From assembly GCA_052315415.1 (NCBI GenBank), contig JBLSDH010000002.1, positions 127,595 through 191,594 on the forward strand: DNA of 64,000 nucleotides. The letters run 5' to 3'. Shown here in pieces: positions 16,453 to 25,132 of this stretch. The position numbers and the translations under genes were made by a program. The notes beneath the pieces are model-generated. The model saw only the letters and a program-made list of their open reading frames with translations, did not search any database and was not told the origin of the DNA. How positions within the stretch are numbered: the first letter of the stretch is position 1; each line of letters begins with the position of its first letter. The DNA is from Cuniculiplasma sp052315415 (GTDB taxonomy: Archaea; Thermoplasmatota; Thermoplasmata; Thermoplasmatales; Thermoplasmataceae).

Positions 16453-18000
16453 ATGTTCGAAAACGAAGTGACATACGTAAGATATCAAAAAAAAGGAAAG
16501 GAAGAAGAATTTGATCAAAAATATGAAGAAGCTTTGAAAGATGTAAAAAAATATTTTCATAAAGAATACCCACTTATAATAGGATCAGAAATATTAGAGG
16601 ATAAAAAGATCAGTGAAATATCCCCTGTTGACGGAAATGAACTGGCAAAATTCCAGGCTGCGTCTAAGGAAACCATTGACAAGGCCATAAAAATGCTGAA
16701 GAAGGGACAGAAAAAGTGGTATGAAAAAGGATATTTGGAAAGAGCAAGAGTGATGTATAAAGTTGCAGACAAATTAAGTGCTGATAAATTTAATATTTCC
16801 GCAATTCTAGCTTTTGAAAATGGAAAAAACAGATTGGAAGCAATGGCAGATGTTGATGAGGCAATTGATTTTCTGAGGTATTATGCAACAAATCTCATAG
16901 AAAACCAGGGTTTTGCCAGACTAACAGGGAAAGGATATGACAATGAGGAAAGCTTCAGCATTATGAAACCCTATGGTGTTTTTGCAGTAATAGCTCCATT
17001 TAATTTTTATGCCATAACAGTTGGAATGACGGTTGGTCCACTGGTTGTTGGTAACAGTGTGTTATTGAAGCCATCAAGCAATATTCCGCTCTCTTCTTAT
17101 CTGTTTGTAAAAACACTGATAGAATGTGGGGTTCCTGAGGATGCAATTGCGTATGTTTCAGGAAATGGTGGTGAAATAGGACCTTATATTTCACAGCATA
17201 AAGAGATTTCAGGAATACTTTTCACTGGTTCAAGGAATGCGGGACTTGATATATACAGAAATGCCACAAAGGAACACCCCAAGGTGGTAATCACAGAAAT
17301 GGGAGGAAAGGATGCAATAATAGTCTCCAACAAAGCGTCCCTTAAGAAGGCTGTTAACGGAGTGTACAGAGCTGCTTTTGGTTATTCAGGCCAGAAATGC
17401 AGTGCTTGCTCAATAGCTTACGTGCATAAGGATATTTATGATAATTTTTTGAAAGAGATAAAGAGTGTTACTGATAATTTAAAAGTGGGAGAGCCATACT
17501 TAAAGGAAAATTTCATGGGTCCGGTCATAAACAAAGAGGCATTTGAGAAATATAAAAAATACATTGAAATTGCAAAAAAAGATGGAAAGATAGTTTCAGG
17601 GGGACAGATAATTGAAAAAAATGGGTTTTACGTAAGACCTACCATAGTGACAGACCTGCCAATGAATTCAGAGATAATAAAAAACGAACTTTTCTTGCCC
17701 ATATTGGCTCTTGTAAAAGTCGATTCCTTGGATCAGGCAATAGAATTTGTAAATGATTCAGATTATGGACTGACTGGAGGAATATTCACAGAAGATCCTG
17801 ATGAGATAAAGAAATACTTTGATACCGCTGAGGTTGGAGTGCTTTATGCAAACAGAGAGAGGGGAGGATCAACAGGGGCAATGGTTGGTTCTCAGCCATT
17901 TGTGGGCTGGAAACTTAGCGGTATAAGTGGAAAAGGTACTGGTTCTTACTATTATCTGCAACAATTCCTCAGGGAGCAATCTCAGACCATAGCTCATTGA
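16453..18000 (+). CDS. L-glutamate gamma-semialdehyde (1-pyrroline-5-carboxylate) dehydrogenase-like ALDH
   Basis: Aldehyde dehydrogenase of 515 residues. The N-terminus FENEVTYVRY and KEYPLIIGSE follow the P5CDH/RocA pattern. Catalytic Cys316 sits in GYSGQKCSAC, and the general base Glu282 in ITEMGGKD. This family oxidises glutamate semialdehyde from proline or arginine breakdown to glutamate, which glutamate dehydrogenase (8922-10172) can deaminate. The 3' end overlaps the convergent lipB gene by 32 bp. Substrate assignment rests on motif similarity; another semialdehyde is possible. Confidence 0.88.
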   Translation: MFENEVTYVRYQKKGKEEEFDQKYEEALKDVKKYFHKEYPLIIGSEILEDKKISEISPVDGNELAKFQAASKETIDKAIKMLKKGQKKWYEKGYLERARVMYKVADKLSADKFNISAILAFENGKNRLEAMADVDEAIDFLRYYATNLIENQGFARLTGKGYDNEESFSIMKPYGVFAVIAPFNFYAITVGMTVGPLVVGNSVLLKPSSNIPLSSYLFVKTLIECGVPEDAIAYVSGNGGEIGPYISQHKEISGILFTGSRNAGLDIYRNATKEHPKVVITEMGGKDAIIVSNKASLKKAVNGVYRAAFGYSGQKCSACSIAYVHKDIYDNFLKEIKSVTDNLKVGEPYLKENFMGPVINKEAFEKYKKYIEIAKKDGKIVSGGQIIEKNGFYVRPTIVTDLPMNSEIIKNELFLPILALVKVDSLDQAIEFVNDSDYGLTGGIFTEDPDEIKKYFDTAEVGVLYANRERGGSTGAMVGSQPFVGWKLSGISGKGTGSYYYLQQFLREQSQTIAH

Positions 18001-18637
18001 TCGACCATATTGAAAAAATTTCTCCAATTTTTTTAATTAGTATATCTTTATAAATCTCAATTTCTTTTTCAATATTTAATTTTGTACCCAACTCTATCTC
18101 CTCGGAAGTCATTACTGAGGGATCGAATCCACAAGGATTGATTTTGGAAAAATATGTCATATCAGTACACACATTTAGTGCTGTGCCATGCATTGTACAA
18201 TCTTCTTCAATAGAAAATCCTGTTGATGCAATTTTTTTACTTTTAATCCATATACCAGTTTGTTTACCTAACTTAGATTCTCCTATCAATTTATTCTTTA
18301 AAAGGTAAGAAATTTCAATTTCATGAGCCAGAGATATCACATCAAGAATGTTAAATTTCAGCTTTCTAAGGTTGAGAATGTAATAGGTTACGATCTGGCC
18401 AGGCCCATGAAAGGTTACTCCACCTCCCCTTTTTATATTTACGGCATTAACAGGATAATTAGTATCCTGGTGAATACCTACTGTGTAAACGGGTTTATGC
18501 TGAAGAATCAATATGTAACCAAAATCATTATCTGCAACTTTTTTCCTCAACCTTTGCTGAAGTTCCAATACATCTAGATAATCTTCTGTAAAATTTGAAA
18601 TTAATATTTTAATATTATAGTTATAGTGAAGATTCAA
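17969..18637 (-). CDS. lipB: Lipoyl(octanoyl) transferase
   Basis: LipB transfers octanoyl from acyl carrier protein (or an alternative donor) to lipoyl domains. The 222-residue protein has the signature RGGGVTFHGPGQIVTYY (70-86), GTALNV, and the catalytic Cys in INPCGFD. Length is typical. The gene start overlaps the PEPCK gene by 17 bp, and the end overlaps the convergent ALDH gene by 32 bp. No lipA gene is in the window. Lipoylated targets would be 2-oxoacid dehydrogenases or glycine cleavage H protein elsewhere. Confidence 0.92.
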   Translation of the reverse strand: MNLHYNYNIKILISNFTEDYLDVLELQQRLRKKVADNDFGYILILQHKPVYTVGIHQDTNYPVNAVNIKRGGGVTFHGPGQIVTYYILNLRKLKFNILDVISLAHEIEISYLLKNKLIGESKLGKQTGIWIKSKKIASTGFSIEEDCTMHGTALNVCTDMTYFSKINPCGFDPSVMTSEEIELGTKLNIEKEIEIYKDILIKKIGEIFSIWSINELWSEIAP

Positions 18638-20483
18638 TCCTTTTTTTCACCCTGTTAAATATATCCCACATCCTTTTTGGCATTTTGTTCCCGAATGACT
18701 GAAAGAAGATCTCAATCTGATCGAATTCATTTAGATATCCTTTTAAATCAATTTTCAGTAATTTTGACAACGTTTGCTCAGATACCAAAGAATTTGGCGC
18801 AATGTCCTCAGGGTATGGAACATTTCCAACTGGTGTTTCAATATATCTGTTAACTTTTCCATTGACTCTTCCCACTATCCATTTGATAACATACATGTTG
18901 TAAGAGTAACCCGGCCACATGAATTCGCCATTTTCATCTTTTCTGAACCAATTAACATTGAATATCTTTGGTTGCTCTTTCAGACTTTTGCCAACTGATA
19001 GATAATGATCAAAATATTTACCCATATTGTATGGCATAAATGGTTTCATGGCCATTGGATCATGCCTAAGCTGTCCAACCTTCCCTATTGCGGCAGCTGT
19101 TGTTTCGACCCTTTGCATTGCTCCAAAAAGAACTCCCTCCTCCCAGTCTCTGGCCTCCATAACCAATGGAACCAGGTCAGATCTTCTTCCACCAAATAAA
19201 AATGCAGATATTGGGACTCCCTCAGGGTTTTCATACTCACCTGAAAGGTTCCTGTAATTATTTATAGGTGTTGTAAACCTGGAATTGGGATGAGCAGCTT
19301 TCTCCTTACCGTTGTATGGTTTTCCAGTCCAATCTGTAAGATTTTCCCTCTTCTCGTCCATTCCCTCCCAGAATGGTCTTCCAAGGCTGTCCACAGCAAC
19401 ATTTGTAAATATTGTATTTCGAGATATTGCATCCATTGCTCTTGGATTTGTTTTTCTGCTAGTATGTGGAGCAACACCAAAAAAACCATATTCCGGGTTT
19501 ATTCCCATTAGTCTTCCATTCTTTGGATGCATCCAGGTTATGTCATCACTTATAAGAGAGGTATCCCATCCAAGATCCAATAATTCCTTTGGTGGTTGCA
19601 GCATTGCAAGATTTGTTTTTCCGCTTGAGCTTGGAAATGCTCCTGTTATATATGTTATTTGACCTGCCGGATCTTTAACTCCTATGGCCATCATATGTTC
19701 AGCAAGCCATTTTTCCTCCAAAGCCCTGAAAGATGCTATTCTTAAAGCATGACATTTCTTACTCAAAAGGGCGTTTCCACCATAATTTGTGTTAAAACTA
19801 ATTATCAGCCCCATTCCCTCATTTTCATCTGGAAAGTGGAAAATATATCTGTTTTCTGGATCAAGATTTACAGTTGAATGGAGACCTAGCACAAATCTAC
19901 CTTCTTTTGCTATTGAGGATGCTATTTTATAACCTACCCTTGTAATTTTAATCAGATTTAGTACCACATAAAGGCTGTCAGTAAGCTCCAGACCACCCTG
20001 ACCATATTCTGAGTTTAAGGGACCTAACCAATATGGAACCACATAGAGAGTTTTTCCTTTCATGGATTCTTTCATAGTTCTTTTAGATATTTCAAGCGCC
20101 TCATCTGAATGAATCCAATTATTTGTTGGTCCTGCATCCTCTTTTGAGCCTCTTGTACAAGTATATGTATCCTTTTCAGATCTAGCAACATCATGAGGTG
20201 AACTTCTATATAGATAACAACCAGGAAATTCATTCTGATTTAGAGTTATCAATTTACCTTCATTTACAAGTTCTCTTATTATACTCTCTTCTTCATCCCC
20301 CTCTATTACATTTATCTTACTGGGATTGCACAAGTTAGCATATTCTAAAACAGCTTCAAACATTTTATCTGAAAGTTCAGGATTCAAATCCTTTAATTTT
20401 TGAAAAAATTCTGATTTCTCTACTGCCTCCTCAACCATTTTCATAGCTCTGTCATCTGATCCTTGCTCACACAACCCTAACAT
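18621..20483 (-). CDS. pckG: Phosphoenolpyruvate carboxykinase (GTP)
   Basis: GTP-dependent PEPCK of 620 residues, interconverting oxaloacetate and PEP with GTP. Family landmarks are TRGSKEDAGPTNNW near residue 110, the P-loop/kinase-1a GAFPSSSGKTNLAM, the Mg-binding SDDITWMH, the PEPCK-specific cysteine-region replaced by NPEYGFFGVAP, and FLFGGRRSDLVPLV. Full length for the GTP class (about 600-620). It is divergent from a winged-helix regulator at 20648, with a 164-bp spacer containing an AT-only palindrome. Confidence 0.95.
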   Translation of the reverse strand: MLGLCEQGSDDRAMKMVEEAVEKSEFFQKLKDLNPELSDKMFEAVLEYANLCNPSKINVIEGDEEESIIRELVNEGKLITLNQNEFPGCYLYRSSPHDVARSEKDTYTCTRGSKEDAGPTNNWIHSDEALEISKRTMKESMKGKTLYVVPYWLGPLNSEYGQGGLELTDSLYVVLNLIKITRVGYKIASSIAKEGRFVLGLHSTVNLDPENRYIFHFPDENEGMGLIISFNTNYGGNALLSKKCHALRIASFRALEEKWLAEHMMAIGVKDPAGQITYITGAFPSSSGKTNLAMLQPPKELLDLGWDTSLISDDITWMHPKNGRLMGINPEYGFFGVAPHTSRKTNPRAMDAISRNTIFTNVAVDSLGRPFWEGMDEKRENLTDWTGKPYNGKEKAAHPNSRFTTPINNYRNLSGEYENPEGVPISAFLFGGRRSDLVPLVMEARDWEEGVLFGAMQRVETTAAAIGKVGQLRHDPMAMKPFMPYNMGKYFDHYLSVGKSLKEQPKIFNVNWFRKDENGEFMWPGYSYNMYVIKWIVGRVNGKVNRYIETPVGNVPYPEDIAPNSLVSEQTLSKLLKIDLKGYLNEFDQIEIFFQSFGNKMPKRMWDIFNRVKKRIESSL

Positions 20484-20647
20484 CTACTAACCTCAAACAA
20501 ATCATTTTTTTATACATTTAAATCTTTTGATAATCTCCATCGATAAATAACGAATAGAAGTTATTAATTTACATCAATTTAAATAAATAAATTCCTATTT
20601 TTTAAAAAATAATAATTTTTATATAGTTAAACTAAAATACGGATTGA

Positions 20648-21427
20648 TTGGAAAGAGAAAAGAGAATTCCACACTTAAATGTTAACGAAATGGCAGTTCT
20701 TCTTATGCTCGCAAGAGGGGAAAAAAACCTTGCATTCATATCAAGAGAATTGAATATGACACTTCAGGGAGTACGTTATTACGTTTCAATTTTCAAAGAT
20801 ATGGGACTAATAAATGAACTTGATGTGACTGAAAAAGGATATGAGTATTTATATGAGACTCTTGGGGATTTGAGAAAATTCCTCATTATGGGGTCAGAAA
20901 TAATTTATAAAAACAGGAACTGGGAAGCAATAGCAGACGAAGATATAAAAAATGGGGATAAAGTTTATCTTAAGATGGAGGGTGGCTTTTTACATGCATT
21001 TAAAAGTGGACCCGTAACTGGTGCCAGCGCAATTGCCAATTCAGATTGTTTAAAAGGTCAATGTGCCAGGATAAGTCAGATTAAGGGCTTTATAGACGTA
21101 AAATTTGGGAGAATAAATGTGAAAATAATAAAAAATGAAAAATTAAGAAAATACGAAGATGTCAAAAAAACACTAACTGAAATTGTGAAAAGTGAAAAAA
21201 ATTCAAACGTAATTTTTGGAATTGGAGAGGGGATTAAAAGCCTCTTATGGGATTCTGAATCAGTCATATTTTTTTCCCCTGTGGAGGGTTCATTTAATGC
21301 AGCCATAAGAGGTTTGGATTCAATATTATTTTGCACAGAGGATTCTTTTAATATGTATATGGAAAAGATAAGTGAAGAAAAGTCAAAATATGAGGATGTG
21401 GAAATAAGTTTTGAGTATATTAATTGA
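20648..21427 (+). CDS. Winged-helix transcriptional regulator with C-terminal sensor-like domain
   Basis: 259 residues. Residues about 10-65 form a winged helix (EMAVLLMLARGEKNLAFISREL, then MTLQGVRYYVSIFKDMGLI, then DVTEKGYEYL). The rest is an archaeal domain of unknown function, with a mid-protein SDCLKGQCARI cysteine pair and a final segment rich in acidic residues. Binding of a small ligand is inferred, not seen. The start is TTG at 20648; a TATA-like TTTTTATATAG (20616-20626) about 22-30 bp upstream supports leaderless initiation there. An ATG at 20690 would cut into the helix. Divergent from pckG. Confidence 0.68.
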   Translation: MEREKRIPHLNVNEMAVLLMLARGEKNLAFISRELNMTLQGVRYYVSIFKDMGLINELDVTEKGYEYLYETLGDLRKFLIMGSEIIYKNRNWEAIADEDIKNGDKVYLKMEGGFLHAFKSGPVTGASAIANSDCLKGQCARISQIKGFIDVKFGRINVKIIKNEKLRKYEDVKKTLTEIVKSEKNSNVIFGIGEGIKSLLWDSESVIFFSPVEGSFNAAIRGLDSILFCTEDSFNMYMEKISEEKSKYEDVEISFEYIN

Positions 21428-21601
21428 AATTGTAAATTTAATATTATAATAATTTTATTATTTTTTAATCTATTATTAATTAGAGATATTGAAAAATATA
21501 AAAAAATATATTCCTATGGGAAAATAGTCTTTCATTAGCAATCATATAAATATTTAAATAAATAGAAAATATTACATAGAAGCAACATTGAGGTGAAAAA
21601 A

Positions 21602-21706
21602 ATGGAGGACGATGAAAGTGGCCGTGGGAATTCATATTTTTGCAGATCTCTATGGGATAAATCCGGAAATTATTTCCGTCAAGGAAAAAATGATGGACAT
21701 AATTGA
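21602..21706 (+). other. Short open frame overlapping the speD start
   Basis: An ATG at 21602 lies 5 nt after a good Shine-Dalgarno (GAGGTGA, 21590-21596) and opens a 34-codon frame (MEDDESGRGNSY...) that overlaps speD in another frame. The speD ATG at 21612 has only GGAGG at 3 nt spacing. The frame could be a translational control element or a chance frame exploiting the shared leader. Confidence 0.3.
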
Positions 21707-21995
21707 GGAGTCTGTAAGGGCTGGAAACCTAACAAAGATATCTTCTGATTACCACCAGTTCCATCCTTTCGGGGCCAGTGGTATTGTACTTCTTGCTGAA
21801 TCTCATATTTCTTTCCACACATGGCCGGAATATGGTCTGATAACCCTGGATATTTTTACATGTGGAGAACCCGAAAAGGCTGACAGGGCATATGAGTATT
21901 TGGTTAATGTTTTAAAACCTGAGGCAATAAATTATAAAAAACATGAGAGAGGAGATCTAATTGGAATAGCAGTATCTTCTCCCGAAAGAACTTAA
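21612..21995 (+). CDS. speD: S-adenosylmethionine decarboxylase proenzyme
   Basis: Pyruvoyl-dependent SAM decarboxylase of the prokaryotic class 1B type, 127 residues. It self-cleaves between Glu63 and Ser64 in LLAESHISFHTWPE, leaving the pyruvoyl group on the alpha chain. His69 and Cys84 (FTCGEPEKA) are the usual processing/proton-donor residues. It provides aminopropyl groups for polyamines and fits with the pyruvoyl arginine decarboxylase at 54567. The leader contains two possible Shine-Dalgarno sequences and an overlapping short frame. Confidence 0.95.
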   Translation: MKVAVGIHIFADLYGINPEIISVKEKMMDIIEESVRAGNLTKISSDYHQFHPFGASGIVLLAESHISFHTWPEYGLITLDIFTCGEPEKADRAYEYLVNVLKPEAINYKKHERGDLIGIAVSSPERT

Positions 21996-21996
21996 A

Positions 21997-23769
21997 TCAA
22001 GCTTTTGAACCCCAAAAAATATTTTCCTTCCTCTTTATTTTTATGATTTCTTCCATTGTTTTCATTGTTTCCTCATCAAGGGGGTTCTCCCGTAATGCCT
22101 TGACAGTATTCTCCGTAATGTCCACATAAATAATCTCGTCTGGAAAAATATGCCTGTTCAGTATCACTCCGTCAATAGCTACCGATACTTCAGAGCCGGC
22201 ATCTGCAAATTTTCTGTTAACGTCTCCATCCTTAATACTCTTTATCGTACCTGCATATTTTCCATCCTGTCTTATCAATGTGTCATTAACCTTTATCCTT
22301 CCAGATAACACCCTTATACCAACCAAAACAGGTTTTGCCTGTCTGAATATATATTGTGGCAGTATTGTAATTTTTGAAGGAATTGGGAACGATTGTTTTT
22401 TCTCTTCCTCAATTTCTGCTTTTTTATCTTTTAACCATTTTTCTGTTTCTTCTATTAATGAATAAATAATATTTGACGTAATAACTCCGCAATCATATGT
22501 TATTACGGAATTCCTGGCATCAGGAGAAAGCTCAACATTAAAACCAACAATTAATCTGTCCATTGCATCAGGAAGTGTTGAAACATCTATGAGATCCCTT
22601 TTACTAATCTCTCCAGTGGCAGCAGATCTTATTGGAATATTTTTCTGCTTTAGTTCATAAGCAACAGCTTCGAGAGAGCCAAGAGTGTCAGCCTTCAGTG
22701 TTACACCATTCTTACTGAGATCAACATTTACACGGCTCTCCTGGGCAAATTCTTCCTCGGCTTCAGCTATGTTTCCATTGCTAACCATAAGAGTAGAGCC
22801 AGGTATTACATTGTAAGAGTCTGATATTAAAACCCTAACTCCCGCAGCAGATTTTACCAACTCCTTTTCCTTTATTGTTGATCTTCTAGTTGATGAGTTC
22901 ACAAACAAACCTTTTATTCTGGTCTCCTTTATTCCAGCATCTGTGTTTACATAAATTTTTGAGCCTTTTTTTAACTCTCCTTGATAAAGAACAGTATCAA
23001 GGAATATTCCAGCTGAGTCGTCCTTCCTAACCTCAAGCACGCTTGCCTTACCTAAACCCTCGATTCTCGATATATTTTCAGAAAGATATTTCTGAGCCAA
23101 CCCAGATATTGTTAAAAGGGTTTCATATATCCCAATTCCTTCTCTTGAACTGGCAGGAATTATAGAGACAAATTTTGAAAAATCTGTTACTCTGTCATAT
23201 CTTTCGGCCTGAAAACCTTCATTATACAACTCATTAACAAGATTATAAAATCTTTTGTCGAATTCCTGTATATATTCATCTCTTTGAGCTTTAATAAACT
23301 TACTAAATAATTTTGACTCAGTTTTTCTATAATAGGGAATTAGATCTATTTTGTTTGCTACAACAACAAAGGGTGTGCGAAATTTTTTAAGTATGTTTAT
23401 TGATTCTTTTGTCTGAGGCATTAATCCGTCATTAATGTCTATAACAAGAATGGCTATATCAGCAAGAGCGCCTCCTCTTGCCCTCATATTTGAAAACGCT
23501 ACATGACCTGGTGTATCAACAAAAAGTATCCCTGGAATTTTTAAAATGCCTTTTTTTAATGTTCCCTCTGATAATTCCATAATTCTGTTTATTGATATTT
23601 CAGTTGCGCCTATTCTCTGGGTGATTCCTCCTGCCTCCTTTAAAGCTACCGAACTTCCCCTTATAGCATCAAGGAGTGAAGTTTTACCATGGTCTACATG
23701 ACCTAAAACACTGATAATAGGTTGCCTCAAATCTTCTTTATTCTTCAATTCTGCAGGAATAAGTATCAC
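21997..23769 (-). CDS. infB: Translation initiation factor aIF5B (IF-2-like GTPase)
   Basis: Ribosome-dependent GTPase of 590 residues that promotes subunit joining. G1 is GHVDHGKTS (23-31), G3 is DTPGHVAF, and G4 is NKID (in VVANKIDLIPYY). After the G domain come the EF-Tu-like domain II, the alpha-beta-alpha domain III and the C-terminal domain, giving normal archaeal length. No intein is present. It is the last gene of the L7Ae, S28e, L24e, Ndk, aIF5B operon, 21 bp after ndk. Its 3' end faces speD with only 1 bp between stops. Confidence 0.96.
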   Translation of the reverse strand: MILIPAELKNKEDLRQPIISVLGHVDHGKTSLLDAIRGSSVALKEAGGITQRIGATEISINRIMELSEGTLKKGILKIPGILFVDTPGHVAFSNMRARGGALADIAILVIDINDGLMPQTKESINILKKFRTPFVVVANKIDLIPYYRKTESKLFSKFIKAQRDEYIQEFDKRFYNLVNELYNEGFQAERYDRVTDFSKFVSIIPASSREGIGIYETLLTISGLAQKYLSENISRIEGLGKASVLEVRKDDSAGIFLDTVLYQGELKKGSKIYVNTDAGIKETRIKGLFVNSSTRRSTIKEKELVKSAAGVRVLISDSYNVIPGSTLMVSNGNIAEAEEEFAQESRVNVDLSKNGVTLKADTLGSLEAVAYELKQKNIPIRSAATGEISKRDLIDVSTLPDAMDRLIVGFNVELSPDARNSVITYDCGVITSNIIYSLIEETEKWLKDKKAEIEEEKKQSFPIPSKITILPQYIFRQAKPVLVGIRVLSGRIKVNDTLIRQDGKYAGTIKSIKDGDVNRKFADAGSEVSVAIDGVILNRHIFPDEIIYVDITENTVKALRENPLDEETMKTMEEIIKIKRKENIFWGSKA

Positions 23770-23790
23770 CCCAAATATTTAATTATAAAT

Positions 23791-24240
23791 TTATAAAAGA
23801 TTTTCGTCGCCGTAGCTGAAATTTAAAATTTCTTTTTCTGAGAAAAAAATTTTTGATTCATGTTCGTAAGCTTCAATTGAGTCTGAAGCATGGACAAGGT
23901 TTCTTTCTATGCTATTGGAATAATCCCCCCTTATTGTTCCTGGTGAAGCTTTCGAACCGTCAGTAGCTCCAACAATATTCCTCACTGTAGATATGGCATT
24001 CCTTCCTTTTACTATAATGGCTATTATGGGCCCTGATGTTATGTATTCAACAAGTTCCTTAAAAAATGGTTTTTCCTTATGAACAGAATAATGTCTTTCA
24101 CCATTTTCCTTTGAAAGCTGAATCATTTTCAAAGCAACAATGTTGAGGCCTTTCTGTTCAAGTCTTTTTATTATCTCTCCAGCAAGTCTTCTTTTGACTC
24201 CATCTGGTTTAACAAGAACAAGCGTCAGCTCTTCATTCAT
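23791..24240 (-). CDS. ndk: Nucleoside diphosphate kinase
   Basis: 149 residues. Transfers the gamma phosphate between nucleotides via phospho-His117 in NLVHASDS. The LVKPDGVKR motif (9-17), RNIVGATDGSKASPGTIRGDY and the C-terminal FFSEKEIL are complete. It overlaps the L24e stop by 4 bp, in the conserved archaeal ribosomal protein/aIF5B cluster. Confidence 0.97.
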   Translation of the reverse strand: MNEELTLVLVKPDGVKRRLAGEIIKRLEQKGLNIVALKMIQLSKENGERHYSVHKEKPFFKELVEYITSGPIIAIIVKGRNAISTVRNIVGATDGSKASPGTIRGDYSNSIERNLVHASDSIEAYEHESKIFFSEKEILNFSYGDENLL

Positions 24241-24461
24241 TGCTCAGCACCTGTTTTTTTCTCAGCCATCTTTTTTAAATTCTTAATATTATGATATTCC
24301 GCTGTCCATTTAACCTTTCTCGGGATTCTTTTTAGCTTCAACATATTTACCCTGCATTTTTTACTGCAGAAGTTAAGTGTTGCCCCATCTTTTCTGATGT
24401 AAAGCATTCCGGTTCCCGGTTCAATGTCCTTTCCACAAAAAGTACAAATTCTCTCTGCCAT
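24237..24461 (-). CDS. rpl24e: 50S ribosomal protein L24e
   Basis: 74-residue zinc-ribbon ribosomal protein: Cys-x2-Cys in ICTFCGKD and Cys-x3-Cys in FCSKKCRVN, with the basic RIPRKVKWT end. I chose ATG 24461 because AGGTGA precedes it by 5 nt. The GTG at 24470 would add three residues and lies inside the Shine-Dalgarno. The 5' region is directly after the S28e stop. Confidence 0.95.
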   Translation of the reverse strand: MAERICTFCGKDIEPGTGMLYIRKDGATLNFCSKKCRVNMLKLKRIPRKVKWTAEYHNIKNLKKMAEKKTGAEQ

Positions 24462-24466
24462 AATCT

Positions 24467-24679
24467 TCACCTGATTGATAGCTTCCTAGCCTCTCTGGCG
24501 GTTTCCCTTAACATCAGTATATCTCCAACCTGTACAGGACCCATGACGTTTCTTGCGATAATTCTTCCCTGATCACGTCCAGATAGCACCCTTACCTTGA
24601 CTGTGGTCGCCTCACCTGTCATTCCTGTCCTTCCCATTAATTCAACAACCTCTGCAGGTGTTGCTTCGTTATCAGCCAT
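24467..24679 (-). CDS. rps28e: 30S ribosomal protein S28e
   Basis: 70 residues with the family-typical pattern EVVELMGRTGMTGEATTVKVRVLSG and the end ILMLRETAREARKLS. Lies 9 bp after L7Ae and just before L24e in the same operon. Part of the 30S head. Confidence 0.96.
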   Translation of the reverse strand: MADNEATPAEVVELMGRTGMTGEATTVKVRVLSGRDQGRIIARNVMGPVQVGDILMLRETAREARKLSIR

Positions 24680-24688
24680 TTATACCCC

Positions 24689-25057
24689 TCATTTTACAAG
24701 ATTTTTAATCTCGCCTGATATCTGCTTGTAAATTTCTTCATTTTTTCCGTAATCCACAATTGAGACAGAAGCCGTTGAATTTATGCCCACCTTTGATCCT
24801 AGATTTTCCCTCTTTTTTACATATACAAAAGGAACTTTCCTCTCTTCACACAACTTAGGCAGAAAGAACACAACTTCTGGTGGGTTTACATCCTCTGCAA
24901 TAACCACAAGCTTGCTTTCTCCTCTCTCAACAGACTTAATAACTTCATTTGTACCTTTTCTTATCTTTCCATTTCTGAAAGAATTTTCAACAAGCTCAAG
25001 AACCTTCTTTTCCAATTCCTCGGGAGTTTCGAATTTTACATATCCAGATTTATCCAT
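24689..25057 (-). CDS. rpl7ae: 50S ribosomal protein L7Ae (kink-turn binder)
   Basis: 122 residues. L7Ae binds kink-turns in rRNA, box C/D and H/ACA guide RNPs and RNase P. The signature RKGTNEVIKSVERGESKLVVIAEDVNPPE and the C-terminal GINSTASVSIVDYG are intact. ATG 25057 is selected because GGAGG lies 8 bp upstream. The GTG at 25075 would extend by 6 residues. First gene of the operon. Confidence 0.96.
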   Translation of the reverse strand: MDKSGYVKFETPEELEKKVLELVENSFRNGKIRKGTNEVIKSVERGESKLVVIAEDVNPPEVVFFLPKLCEERKVPFVYVKKRENLGSKVGINSTASVSIVDYGKNEEIYKQISGEIKNLVK

Positions 25058-25097
25058 TTTATATTCCTCCTTCACAGAGTAAAAAGGTAATTTAAAA

Positions 25098-25113
25098 CTC
25101 TATAAATAAGTTT
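25098..25113 (-). promoter_or_regulatory. Promoter of the L7Ae operon
   Basis: On the minus strand an AAAACTTATTTATAGAG box lies about 41-56 bp before the L7Ae ATG. It would place the transcription start near 25080, leaving a leader of about 20-25 nt that includes the GGAGG Shine-Dalgarno. This is a leadered promoter, in contrast to many leaderless genes in the window. Assigned by consensus only. Confidence 0.45.
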
Positions 25114-25132
25114 TTATCGAAAAGTGATTTGT

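Noticed and set aside
20596..20611. Palindrome TATTTTTTAAAAAATA between pckG and the winged-helix gene
   Set aside because: Composed only of A and T in a region of similar composition, so likely by chance; not counted as an operator.
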